Shown here one piece after another: positions 14,314 through 22,205 of a stretch of 37,071 nt of DNA. Positions within the stretch are counted from its first letter, which is position 1. Each line of letters starts with the position of its first letter. The DNA comes from Clostridia bacterium (lineage in GTDB: Bacteria; Bacillota; Clostridia; UBA1381), in the NCBI GenBank assembly GCA_017404065.1, contig JAFRDB010000077.1:1-37071 (forward strand). The letters are read 5' to 3'. The notes under the pieces are model-generated. The model was not told the DNA's origin and did no database searches. It saw only the letters and a program-made list of their open reading frames with translations. Made by a program: the position numbers and the translations under genes.

Positions 14314-15339
14314 CTAAATGTCGGCTAAATATTCCTCTTTTGTCTGCACCATACCTGAAATATGCGTAAAGGTTTTATCGTCCTTTATCACGCGCCTTAA
14401 TGTTGGAATATCGGCGTCAACCATTGCCTGCTGTATTGTGTTGTACGCCGCAAGTACCATATCTTCCTGTGATGCCGCTTTCTTCGGCAATTCAATCCCC
14501 TCCAGCCATTTTTTAACTGCTTCCTTAGTCGTGTCCTTTCTCGCTTCTGTTCCGGCTATTGAATAGCCGTCAACAAACTTTCCGTTTGGTATCAGCGTTT
14601 TAAGCTCGCTTTTTGTGCTGCCCCAACCGCTGCCGCCGTGAGTTGAGAACGGAATGATCATCTTATCGCTCAAGTCGTATTCCTCAAGGAAGGTGTACAT
14701 TATCATCGGCAAGCCGCCGTACCATATCGGATAGCCTATAAATACCGCGTCATATTGGTCAAGGTTCTCTATCTTGCCCTCAAATGACGGGCGCTCGTTA
14801 TTGTCGCGCTCTCGGTTTACTCTTGTGAGCGTTTCGTTGTAGCTTACGGGGTACGGGTCTGTTGCCTTTATCTCAAATACATCCGCATCTGCATTTTCAA
14901 GAATATAGTCCGCGATTTCGGCAGTATTGCCCTTGTCAATAGTTCCGACCTGCCAGTTCTCGCCCGCGCGTGAGAAATATACCATAAGAATATTATTCGT
15001 ATCAGACTTTGGCTCGGTTACAGGCTCAGCCGTATTGACGCTGCCGACTACAATTACCGTACATTCGGGTTTCATGCTATTTACACCGTCCCACAGAAAC
15101 AGTCTGTCGCCTTCGTTTGCCGTAATTGCGTTCTCGCCGTTACGTACATCATCATGAAGTTTTACGCTCTCCAATGCACCGTTTTCGTCATAGCTTGCCT
15201 GCACAACAAGTCCGCCGTTGGACATATTCTCTATTGTGAGCGTGCCGTTATCATAAGACATACTTGCCGCAGAGCAGCAGGCGGCAAAAACAAATATTGC
15301 CGTGATTGTTAAGCATAATGAAATGAATAGCTTTTTCAT
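14314..15339 (-). CDS. Secreted flavodoxin-like protein, 5' part of a TAG-interrupted fusion
   Basis: A 341-residue product with a signal peptide (MKKLFISLCLTITAIFVFAA; Cys-Cys follow, so lipidation is possible). A short beta domain (about 26-105; NGGLVVQASYDENGALESVK) precedes a flavodoxin domain (about 115-285): ILMVYFSRAGENWQVG is the phosphate loop region, with FIGYPIWYGGLPMIMYTFLE and STHGGSGWGSTKSELKTLIP. It ends within an NTF2-like domain (about 295-341; MVLAAYNTIQQAMVDADIPT ... EEYLADI) at an in-frame TAG. The missing half of that domain continues directly after the stop in the same frame, then an aldo-keto reductase follows. AAGGAGG sets the start at 15339. It lies 13 nt after the AKR gene at 15353. 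Confidence 0.82.
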   Translation of the reverse strand: MKKLFISLCLTITAIFVFAACCSAASMSYDNGTLTIENMSNGGLVVQASYDENGALESVKLHDDVRNGENAITANEGDRLFLWDGVNSMKPECTVIVVGSVNTAEPVTEPKSDTNNILMVYFSRAGENWQVGTIDKGNTAEIADYILENADADVFEIKATDPYPVSYNETLTRVNRERDNNERPSFEGKIENLDQYDAVFIGYPIWYGGLPMIMYTFLEEYDLSDKMIIPFSTHGGSGWGSTKSELKTLIPNGKFVDGYSIAGTEARKDTTKEAVKKWLEGIELPKKAASQEDMVLAAYNTIQQAMVDADIPTLRRVIKDDKTFTHISGMVQTKEEYLADI

Positions 15340-15352
15340 AATTTCCTCCTTA

Positions 15353-16207
15353 TCAGTCGGCGGGGCTCCATGCGCCGAGATTTTTCTCCTGCTCCTCAAG
15401 TGTCATATTGAAAAATCTCTTGCCCTTATCCAACTTGCGGATCTCGTTCATTTCATCGTCGGTAAGCTCAAAATCGAAAATATCAAAGTTGTCCTTCATG
15501 TGCTTGGGGTTTGTTGTTTTCGGGAACACGATCGTACCCTCTTGAATGTGCCAGCGGAGAATTATCTGTACGTTTGATTTGCCGTACTTTTCGGCAAGGC
15601 TTGCAAACAGCGGCTCATTTATAAGACGCTTGTCGCCGTGGCCTATCGGGTACCAACTCTCTATAACCGTTCCGTAGGGGGCAAGACGCTTTTTGAGGTC
15701 ATTTTGCTGATAATACGGGTGGCACTCCACCTGCAACACTGACGGCTTGATTATCGCCGCCTCACAAAGCTCCTCCAACCTCTCGCTTTCAAAATTACTT
15801 ATTCCGATTGAGCGTACCTTACCCGCTTTAACAGCCTTCTCCATATCCTTCCACGCGCCGAGATAGTCGCCGAACTGCTGATGAAGGAGTAAGAGGTCGA
15901 TGTAGTCTGTATCAAGACGGGAAAGCATTTTATCAATAGCCGCTTCGGTTTTACCCTCGCCGTACTCGCTCGGCCATAATTTTGTTGTTATCCATATTTC
16001 CTCGCGCGGTATTCCCGATTTCTTAACGGCTCTGCCTACGCTTCTTTCATTCTGATACGCGTGCGCCGTATCAATATGCCTTACTCCCATATTGAGCGCG
16101 TAAAGCACCGCGTTTTCCGTTTCCGCGCCCTCCGGCACCATATATACGCCGAGTCCGAACTGCGGGATCTTTGCTCCGTCGTTCAATGTTACATAAGTCT
16201 GAGTCAT
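15353..16207 (-). CDS. Aldo-keto reductase
   Basis: A 284-residue cytoplasmic NADPH-dependent aldo-keto reductase of the 2,5-diketo-gluconate reductase-like (AKR5) type. It starts YVTLNDGAKIPQFGLGVYMV. The tetrad is visible: Asp and Tyr in VRHIDTAHAYQNERSVG, Lys in WITTKLWPSE and His in DLLLLHQQFG. NADPH-binding residues lie in GTIVFPKTTNPKHMKDN. AGGAGG precedes the ATG. It sits between a flavodoxin and the secreted flavodoxin-NTF2-AKR frame in one minus-strand operon, consistent with a role in aldehyde or quinone reduction. It resembles the AKR part of that neighbour, which suggests duplication. Confidence 0.93.
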   Translation of the reverse strand: MTQTYVTLNDGAKIPQFGLGVYMVPEGAETENAVLYALNMGVRHIDTAHAYQNERSVGRAVKKSGIPREEIWITTKLWPSEYGEGKTEAAIDKMLSRLDTDYIDLLLLHQQFGDYLGAWKDMEKAVKAGKVRSIGISNFESERLEELCEAAIIKPSVLQVECHPYYQQNDLKKRLAPYGTVIESWYPIGHGDKRLINEPLFASLAEKYGKSNVQIILRWHIQEGTIVFPKTTNPKHMKDNFDIFDFELTDDEMNEIRKLDKGKRFFNMTLEEQEKNLGAWSPAD

Positions 16208-16265
16208 TTTCTTTTCCTCCTGAATTTATATATTTTAAGCCAACTGCGGCTCATTTACTGAATAA

Positions 16266-16478
16266 TTGATTTTCTGTATTGTGTTCGTTGATACATTTAT
16301 GATGTGCGAGATGAGCCCGTATGTGCTTATAACACAGGCGGTTTATGCCGATATTCATCCAAACCTTATAACAATTCCGCTTAAAACGGATTTCGCGCTG
16401 CCGTATGGACTTATATATGCGAACAATCCTACTCCGGCAACAAGAAAGTTTATTGCTGAAGCACAGTTGGTCATATAA
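16266..16478 (+). pseudogene. LysR-family regulator, C-terminal remnant
   Basis: The plus-strand frame encodes a typical end of a LysR substrate-binding domain: VFVDTFMMCEMSPYVLITQA, then VYADIHPNLITIPLKTDFAL and PYGLIYANNPTPATRKFIAE. The DNA-binding domain and most of the effector domain are missing, and the upstream sequence is the 5' end of the AKR gene on the other strand. It fills the gap between the AKR and flavodoxin genes and ends 2 nt from the flavodoxin stop. It is probably what is left of an ancestral divergent regulator. Confidence 0.65.
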
Positions 16479-16479
16479 A

Positions 16480-16998
16480 TCAGCCTACCTGCTTCTTCGC
16501 CCAAGATGCAACCGTCTTTAGAGACTTAGCCGCGTCTGCGCCGTGAACAGCCAAACCTTCGCCAAATGACGCACCTTGACAAATTTTCTGTAAATCCCTT
16601 ACGCTGCCGCCAAGTCCGCTGCCCTCGTGCGTCATCAAGGGAATTACCTTTTTACCGTTAAAATCAAGCTTTTCAAGCTGCGAAAATACCGCCATCGGGT
16701 ATGTTCCCCACCAGCATGGGCCGCAGACAAAGATGTTGTCATAGTCTGAAATATCTTCAATGTATTTTTTCAGCTCCGGTCTTGCCTGCTCACGAAGCTC
16801 TTTTTTTGCCTCATCTATACATTCCATATAGCTTGCGGCATACGGCTTGACCGTTTCAATCTCAAACAAATCACCGCCTACAGTCTTTTCTATAAACTCC
16901 GCGGCAATCTCCGTATTGCCCTTCGCGAGATTTCTCACGCTGCCGTTTACATAGTTCTCGCCTTTCCTTGAATAGTACAAAATTAAATTCTTAGCCAT
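16480..16998 (-). CDS. Flavodoxin
   Basis: A 172-residue flavodoxin-family protein without a signal peptide. NLILYYSRKGENYVNGSVRN fits the FMN phosphate-binding loop, EIAAEFIEKTVGGDLFEIET the next helix-strand, and NIFVCGPCWWGTYPMAVFSQ and VIPLMTHEGSGLGGSV the isoalloxazine-side loops. It is the first full gene of the minus-strand redox operon and lies divergent to a LysR regulator. AAGGAG precedes the ATG. The GNTEIAAEFIE segment parallels GNTAEIADYILE in the secreted flavodoxin at 14314-15339. Confidence 0.92.
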   Translation of the reverse strand: MAKNLILYYSRKGENYVNGSVRNLAKGNTEIAAEFIEKTVGGDLFEIETVKPYAASYMECIDEAKKELREQARPELKKYIEDISDYDNIFVCGPCWWGTYPMAVFSQLEKLDFNGKKVIPLMTHEGSGLGGSVRDLQKICQGASFGEGLAVHGADAAKSLKTVASWAKKQVG

Positions 16999-17144
16999 GA
17001 TTTTTGTCTCCTTAATAATTTTATTGTTAAATATCCTGCCGTCATAAATAAGAGCATAACCGCAAGATAGTCTATGTAAAAGAAAATTACCGGTTCATTT
17101 ACATCAAAAAATACAAACTGCACTGCAAGGAACATATACTGCAC
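16983..17144 (-). CDS. Possible small membrane protein ahead of flavodoxin
   Basis: A 53-codon frame from a GTG at 17144 encodes a hydrophobic product (VQYMFLAVQFVFFDVNEPVI, then FFYIDYLAVMLLFMTAGYLT) with one or two predicted membrane segments. It overlaps the start of flavodoxin by 16 nt, so coupling is possible. A strong GGAGG precedes an ATG at 17151, but that ATG is one frame off and ends after 15 codons. Either the GTG is the start or a frameshift has separated the start from the body. The family was not recognised. Confidence 0.35.
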   Translation of the reverse strand: MQYMFLAVQFVFFDVNEPVIFFYIDYLAVMLLFMTAGYLTIKLLRRQKSWLRI

Positions 17145-17180
17145 ATTTCATAATGGTTTATCCTCCTTATCTTCTAACTA

Positions 17181-17209
17181 TTGACAATAATATTATATCA
17201 TGCTATACT
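17181..17209 (+). promoter_or_regulatory. Promoter of the redox-operon LysR gene
   Basis: TTGACA (17181-17186) and TATACT (17204-17209) are 17 bp apart. Flanking AATAAT / ATTATT half sites could form a regulator site between the divergent genes. Confidence 0.7.
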
Positions 17210-17268
17210 ATTATTATCAAATTGAAATATTAAATATCTGATAGAAAAATTAAATTGCGGAGAGGCTT

Positions 17269-18156
17269 ATGACTACAAAACAGATGGATTATATTTTAGA
17301 GCTTGCAAAGACGCTTAACTTTAACCGCGCTGCTGAAAATCTTTTTATTTCACAGCCGACAATGACATATCAGATTAACGCAGCAGAGGAGGATATCGGT
17401 TTCCGTATATTTGAGCGCAGCGGCAAGGGCGCATCGCTCACGCCGGCAGGCGATCAGTTTGTAACAGAGCTGCAGGCAATACGTGAACGGCTGAAAAGCG
17501 CGATTGAGCAAGGTCAGAATTTCAGTGTAAAATACACCGAGGACATACGCATTGCCCTTCCTATTCGCTCGGCTGTTTATTTTCTGCCGCAGGCGATTAC
17601 TCAATTTGCGGCGGAAAAACCAGAGGTTTCCCTATCGCCGTATTTTGACTGGGCAAATTGTCTTGACTCGTTCCGCAAGGGCGAGCAGGATATTGTTTTC
17701 GCAATGGAGCATGAGGTAAAGCATATACCCGACATACGCATTCATCATCTTTTTGACAGCCGTATTTATCTTATTACCGAAAAGGATGACACGCTTGCAA
17801 AAAAAGATATTGTATCTTCCGCCGACCTTGCCGGACGCACGCTGATGGTCGGCGGCGGCTCACCGCCTGTTTTGCAAAGGATACAGCAGAGGGTTATAAC
17901 AGAAACGGGTATTGACTACTTGAACAGTCACGACCACGATACTACGCTTACCAATGTGGCGTCACACAAGGGCGTTTGTCTTGCACCCGGATTTCTCAAT
18001 GACCACAACAACGAATTTGCGTGGACGCTGTTTGAATGTGGGGAGGTCATCCCATGCGTGCTGTGTACACATAAAAATGACCATCGTGACAGTGTTATGC
18101 GGTTTATCGGTATTCTACGGGAGCATTATAAAAAACACAAGGATTTCTCCGCATGA
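17269..18156 (+). CDS. LysR-family regulator of the redox operon
   Basis: A 295-residue LysR protein. The winged helix is clear: MDYILELAKTLNFNRAAENL, then FISQPTMTYQINAAEEDIGF and RIFERSGKGASLTPAGDQF. The effector domain (about 90-290) begins RIALPIRSAVYFLPQAITQF. It is divergent from the flavodoxin-AKR operon, the classic arrangement for a LysR protein controlling its neighbours, with a consensus promoter upstream. The inducer is unknown; an aldehyde or electrophile would fit the enzymes it faces. Confidence 0.93.
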   Translation: MTTKQMDYILELAKTLNFNRAAENLFISQPTMTYQINAAEEDIGFRIFERSGKGASLTPAGDQFVTELQAIRERLKSAIEQGQNFSVKYTEDIRIALPIRSAVYFLPQAITQFAAEKPEVSLSPYFDWANCLDSFRKGEQDIVFAMEHEVKHIPDIRIHHLFDSRIYLITEKDDTLAKKDIVSSADLAGRTLMVGGGSPPVLQRIQQRVITETGIDYLNSHDHDTTLTNVASHKGVCLAPGFLNDHNNEFAWTLFECGEVIPCVLCTHKNDHRDSVMRFIGILREHYKKHKDFSA

Positions 18157-18240
18157 CAAGACGGACAGCATGCTTCAAGCCTTATGCCGTACTCTGACAT
18201 AAATTTGCGAAGTTCCTTCTGCTGAAACAGCGGTCATATT

Positions 18241-19203
18241 TTAATTATACGAATTTATATTTAAGCTGTCGATAACCTGTTTTAATGAGTCTGCTGAATT
18301 CTTCAAAGCTTCTTTTTCATCGTTATTCAAGCTTATCGGCACAGCCGCTTCAATACCGCTCTTACCGACAATGGCAGGTACACTGAGCGCAACACCATCG
18401 ATATCAAATGCACCATGCTGAATATGCGATACCGGCAGCACTGACTTCTGATCGAGAATGATCGCTTCGCAAATACGGCGTACAGACATTGCAATTCCGT
18501 AATAGGTAGCCTTCTTCTTCTCAATTATTTCATAGGCACTGTTTTTAACGCTTTCGGCAATGTCATGCATAGCCTGTATATGGTTGTAATGCCCCCTCAT
18601 TTCACAAAAATCATGGAGAGGCACACCAGAGACATTCGCACTGCTCCATGCCGCGATCTCGCTGTCCCCATGTTCACCAAGAATAAAAGCGTGGACGCTG
18701 CGGCTGTCAACACCCAAGTGCTCACCCAATATATATTTTAGTCTTGCCGTATCAAGCACCGTACCTGATCCGAACACCCTGTTCTCCGGCATACCACTGA
18801 GCTTTGCCGCAGTATATGTCAGAATATCTACCGGATTTGCCACAACAAGCAATATGCCGCCAAATCCGCACCTTTTAAACTCAGGTATGATCTTTCCAAA
18901 TATTGCAACATTCTTTTTCACAAGATCCATCCGCGTTTCGCCCGGCTTTTGCCCTGCACCCGCTGTTACGATCGCTATTGCAGCATCACGAATATCATTG
19001 TAATCACCTGCATGGATCTGCATAGGCTTTGCAAACGGCAGTCCGTGGCTGATGTCAAGCGCTTCGCCCTCAGCCTTATCCTTATCGGCATCTATCAATA
19101 CGATCTCGGAAAACAATCCGCTCTGCATCAATGCAAACGCTGATGCCGAGCCTACAAATCCGCATCCGATGATCGCAGCTTTTCGAAGGTTAATATCTTC
19201 CAT
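18241..19203 (-). CDS. ldh: L-lactate dehydrogenase
   Basis: A 320-residue NAD-dependent L-lactate dehydrogenase reducing pyruvate to lactate in the cytoplasm. The Rossmann motif is AAIIGCGFVGSASAFAL. GAGQKPGETRMDL has the Gln that marks lactate (Arg would mark malate) and the substrate-contacting Arg. NPVDILTY, RVFGSGTVLDTARLKY and the catalytic His in ILGEHGDSE follow. The length is normal. It is the second gene after the ferredoxin-type gene, 34 nt apart, with GAGG before the ATG. Pairing with an iron-sulfur protein and a divergent Crp/Fnr gene suggests redox or oxygen control of fermentation. Confidence 0.93.
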   Translation of the reverse strand: MEDINLRKAAIIGCGFVGSASAFALMQSGLFSEIVLIDADKDKAEGEALDISHGLPFAKPMQIHAGDYNDIRDAAIAIVTAGAGQKPGETRMDLVKKNVAIFGKIIPEFKRCGFGGILLVVANPVDILTYTAAKLSGMPENRVFGSGTVLDTARLKYILGEHLGVDSRSVHAFILGEHGDSEIAAWSSANVSGVPLHDFCEMRGHYNHIQAMHDIAESVKNSAYEIIEKKKATYYGIAMSVRRICEAIILDQKSVLPVSHIQHGAFDIDGVALSVPAIVGKSGIEAAVPISLNNDEKEALKNSADSLKQVIDSLNINSYN

Positions 19204-19237
19204 GCATAAAACCTCACTTTCATTTCATTTCTAAAAA

Positions 19238-19954
19238 TTATTCAATTATTTTTCCGTCTCTTGATATAGTCACGACCTGCCACGGTATGAATTTGTCGCT
19301 GTTTTGCAGCGCTCTCTCTGCCGCCATCTGCAAACCTCCGCAGCAGGGTACCTCCATGCGCACTATTGTGACGCTCTTTATATCATTATTCGCGATTATC
19401 TCCGTCAGCTTGTCAGTATAATCTATATCGTCCAGCTTCGGGCAACCGATAAGCGTTATCTTTCCCTTCATAAAATCCTCGTGCATATTTGCATACGCGT
19501 ATGCTGTGCAGTCTGCCGCTATGAGCAGCTTCGCTCCGTCATAAAACGGCGCGACTGCCGGTAGCAGCTTTATCTGCACAGGCCACTGACCGAGCCTTGA
19601 AACGGGCTTGTTAGTATTCTGTATTCCTGCCTCCGGTTCATTTTGTCTGTCAAATCGCGTAAAGCGCGAACCGGGGCAGCCTCCCTTGTGATGATGCTCC
19701 ATATATGATCTCTCCTTTTCCATTTGGCTTTTCTTAACAGCCGCTTCATCATATTCAGGTGCTTCGCGCTCCTCAAAGGTTATCGCGCCCGTCGGACACG
19801 CCGGCAGACAATCGCCGAAGCCGTCACAGAAATTCTCCCGCATAAGCTTCGCCTTACCGTCAACCATATCTATTGCCCCCTCATGGCAGGCGTTCGCGCA
19901 CGCTCCGCAGCCGTTGCATTTTTTCTCGTCTATATGTATTATTTTTCTTATCAT
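19238..19954 (-). CDS. 4Fe-4S ferredoxin-type electron-transfer protein
   Basis: A 238-residue protein with an N-terminal 2[4Fe-4S] ferredoxin domain: KCNGCGACANACHEGAID for the first cluster and NFCDGFGDCLPACPTGAITF for the second. After a linker with a His/Cys cluster (MEHHHKGGCPGS), the C-terminal domain (about 120-238) has LLIAADCTAYAYANMHEDFM, TLIGCPKLDD and VRMEVPCCGGLQMAAERAL, with further Cys that could hold another metal site. This layout occurs in many Clostridia as a conserved ferredoxin-like protein of unknown exact role. It starts at 19954, after GGGGG. It is divergent from the Crp/Fnr gene and its first bases overlap that promoter region. Confidence 0.88.
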   Translation of the reverse strand: MIRKIIHIDEKKCNGCGACANACHEGAIDMVDGKAKLMRENFCDGFGDCLPACPTGAITFEEREAPEYDEAAVKKSQMEKERSYMEHHHKGGCPGSRFTRFDRQNEPEAGIQNTNKPVSRLGQWPVQIKLLPAVAPFYDGAKLLIAADCTAYAYANMHEDFMKGKITLIGCPKLDDIDYTDKLTEIIANNDIKSVTIVRMEVPCCGGLQMAAERALQNSDKFIPWQVVTISRDGKIIE

Positions 19955-19968
19955 TTTGCTGTACCCCC

Positions 19969-19997
19969 TTGACTTTATGGGTATATTATACTATAAT
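19969..19997 (+). promoter_or_regulatory. Promoter of the Crp/Fnr regulator
   Basis: TTGACT (19969-19974) and TATAAT (19992-19997) are separated by exactly 17 bp. Confidence 0.75.
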
Positions 19998-20011
19998 TTC
20001 TATTATAAGTC

Positions 20012-20024
20012 GGTTGTTATAACC
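20012..20024 (+). promoter_or_regulatory. Operator-like palindrome near the Crp/Fnr start site
   Basis: GGTTGTTATAACC (arms GGTT and AACC) lies about 15 nt past the -10 box, a typical place for an autorepressor site. Binding by the neighbouring Crp/Fnr protein is inferred. Confidence 0.35.
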
Positions 20025-20054
20025 ACATTTTTAAAAAAATTTTTAGGAGAATTT

Positions 20055-20711
20055 ATGGATATTGAGTTTTTGCGGAAAAGTATTATATTCAGAAATATGA
20101 CTGATGATGATATCGCCTTGGCTCTTGCGTCACTTCATACCATCGAAAAAGAGTATAAAAAAGGCGACATGATCATGTCTGCCGGAGCAGCTATAGACTC
20201 TATGGGGCTTGTGCTGACCGGCAGCGTAACAATAGAAACAAATGATATTTGGGGCAACCGCACCATATTGAGTCATGTCGGAAATGGCGGCTTCTTTGCC
20301 GAGACGTATGCGCTGCTTGATAGCGAGGTAATGCTCGTTGACGTATGCGCAAACGAAAACTGCCGTATTCTCTTTTTGAGGATAGGCAGTCTTTCAAAAT
20401 TTAAGTTTAACAATACCACATGGGGCAGCAAGTTGATCTTTAATATGCTGCAAATATCTGTGCATAAAAATCTCACGCTTTCCTTGCGGAGCTTTCACAC
20501 AGCGCCTAAGAACGTACGCGGAAGGATCATGGCATACCTTAATTCCGTATCTCTGCAAAATGGTTCTCAAAAGTTTGATATTCCCTTCAACCGTCAGCAG
20601 ATGGCGGATTATCTTAATCTTGACAGAACCGCTTTGTCCAAAGAGCTTGGAAGGATGCAAAAGGATGGAGTTATATCGTTTTGGAAAAACCATTTTAATA
20701 TTTTAGAATGA
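20055..20711 (+). CDS. Crp/Fnr-family transcriptional regulator
   Basis: A 218-residue regulator. The N-terminal cyclic-nucleotide-binding-like barrel covers about 10-120 (KEYKKGDMIMSAGAAIDSMG; VLTGSVTIET; ILSHVGNGGFFAETYAL). The C-terminal winged helix has FDIPFNRQQMADYLNLDRTA followed by LSKELGRMQKDGVISFWKNH. There is no FNR-type N-terminal Cys cluster, so direct iron-sulfur oxygen sensing is unlikely. The start at 20055 follows AGGAGA; the frame is open further upstream, but only across the promoter. It is divergent from the ferredoxin-ldh genes. Its stop codon abuts the stop of the convergent alpha-galactosidase (TGA/TCA) with no gap. Confidence 0.9.
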   Translation: MDIEFLRKSIIFRNMTDDDIALALASLHTIEKEYKKGDMIMSAGAAIDSMGLVLTGSVTIETNDIWGNRTILSHVGNGGFFAETYALLDSEVMLVDVCANENCRILFLRIGSLSKFKFNNTTWGSKLIFNMLQISVHKNLTLSLRSFHTAPKNVRGRIMAYLNSVSLQNGSQKFDIPFNRQQMADYLNLDRTALSKELGRMQKDGVISFWKNHFNILE

Positions 20712-22205
20712 TCATTTTATATTGATTTGATCTTCTATGCCGCCCAAAAAATATACCCTTTCATAGCCGAGATAGTCAAGACAGGTCTTTGCCTGCATAC
20801 TTCTCTTACCGGTTGCGCAGTATACTATTACCGATGTGTTTTTATTGGGTATTACATTTTTAGCAAGCATTCCTACGGCAAGATATGAAAGGTTTACCGC
20901 GCCTTCAAGATGAGATCTTTTGTATTCCTCCTCTGTGCGGACATCCACAAGCACCGCGCCGCCTTTCATAAGCTCCCGCGCCTTATCAAGTGTTATTTTC
21001 ACCACCGGCTTTTTCTCTATCTCGCCTATATCGTCCTTATTGACAACAGGTATGCTTCCTTCCGCTTCGATCTTGTACACTGCTATTCCATGCGGCGGAA
21101 GGATGCCGGATATATCAACCTCGTCCTGATGCGTTATAAGGTTACGCGCTTTTATGATCCTTCCCGTAAATCCCGTATCGGCAGGATCAAACTTGTAAGA
21201 AAGAGCTTCTTTGCTTCTGTTCAAGAATGCGACCGCCTTGACCTTTGAATTTTTCTCTCCTATATCCTTTATCCAGACCTCACCCGACAGCTTTCCGTCC
21301 TTTGATCTTATTTCACGCGCGACAAACGCCTGCAGACACGCGCTGTCCTGGTTTATCGCGATCAGCTCCTCATTTTTAAGTATTTCAAGCGTATCATCAC
21401 TTATTTTCGTGAGGTCGCAGCCTATCATAAGCGGAGTTGACATCATACACCACATAGCAAAGTGAGTAAGCTCCTCATCATGCGTAAGTCCGCCGTTTCC
21501 GAGCTGCATCATATCAAGATCATTCACATGCCCCGGCGAGCAGTAGCGCGCGAGAGGCTTTATCATATCTATCTGGTATATTATGCTGTCAAAATCAGGC
21601 GTTATATCCGCGCCTGTGCGCCACGAATCGGCTACCCTTGCCGCCCACGGTCCGGGGAACTGCCAGCGGCAGATATTATATACAAGCTGTCTGCCTGTTA
21701 TATGGCGTATTTCGTCTACAATATTTCCTATTTTTGTGTACTGCTTCTCCTCGTCAAGACCGAGACGCACACCGCCGCACCAATCCACCTTGATAAAATC
21801 AAATCCCATTTCGTCAAGATACATCTTGAGATCCTGTTCCTCATAGCCGTACAGTCCTACATTTACTCCGTCTGTGTCCTCGCTGTCATAATAGTGACCG
21901 CAGGTGTTGTCTCCGCCGTCAGCGTATGTCCCCGCCTTTAAGCCGAGTGAGTGCGCGTAATCGGCGATTACCTTTATGCCGTTTGGGAAACGCTCCTTAT
22001 GAAACTTAAGCCTGCCGTCCTTATCGCGTCCGCCGAAAAAACCGTCGTCCATATTGAGATATGTATAGCCATAACCGGCAAGACCTGTTTTAACGAGCGC
22101 GTCCGCCTGCTCTTTCATTATTTGTTCGCTTATGTGCGTGCGGAAGCAGTTCCATGATGCCCAGCCCATAATCGGTGTTTTTCGGTATAGATTATTCTCT
22201 TGCAT
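20712..22205 (-). CDS. GH27 alpha-galactosidase fused to a rhodanese domain
   Basis: A 497-residue protein without a signal peptide. Residues about 8-390 are a GH27 alpha-galactosidase: TPIMGWASWNCF, YLNMDDGFF, the nucleophile Asp141 in DFIKVDWCGG, and the acid/base Asp200 in DSWRTGADI. A beta-sandwich follows (to about 390). Residues about 400-497 form a rhodanese domain: AVLVDVRTEEEYKRSHLEGA and the active-site loop VYCATGKRS (Cys463). GH27 enzymes normally end after the beta-sandwich, so this fusion is unusual. The ATG at 22205 has GGAG 9 nt upstream and overlaps the rhamnosidase stop by 14 nt, indicating coupling. It is the last gene of the glycan operon. The substrate is probably galactose side chains of an imported oligosaccharide. 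Confidence 0.88.
   Translation of the reverse strand: MQENNLYRKTPIMGWASWNCFRTHISEQIMKEQADALVKTGLAGYGYTYLNMDDGFFGGRDKDGRLKFHKERFPNGIKVIADYAHSLGLKAGTYADGGDNTCGHYYDSEDTDGVNVGLYGYEEQDLKMYLDEMGFDFIKVDWCGGVRLGLDEEKQYTKIGNIVDEIRHITGRQLVYNICRWQFPGPWAARVADSWRTGADITPDFDSIIYQIDMIKPLARYCSPGHVNDLDMMQLGNGGLTHDEELTHFAMWCMMSTPLMIGCDLTKISDDTLEILKNEELIAINQDSACLQAFVAREIRSKDGKLSGEVWIKDIGEKNSKVKAVAFLNRSKEALSYKFDPADTGFTGRIIKARNLITHQDEVDISGILPPHGIAVYKIEAEGSIPVVNKDDIGEIEKKPVVKITLDKARELMKGGAVLVDVRTEEEYKRSHLEGAVNLSYLAVGMLAKNVIPNKNTSVIVYCATGKRSMQAKTCLDYLGYERVYFLGGIEDQINIK

Noticed and set aside
14314..14316. Pyrrolysine or programmed TAG readthrough as the preferred explanation
   Set aside because: No pylRS, tRNA-Pyl or readthrough element is visible in the window; a nonsense mutation is simpler. 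Kept as an open alternative in the finding.
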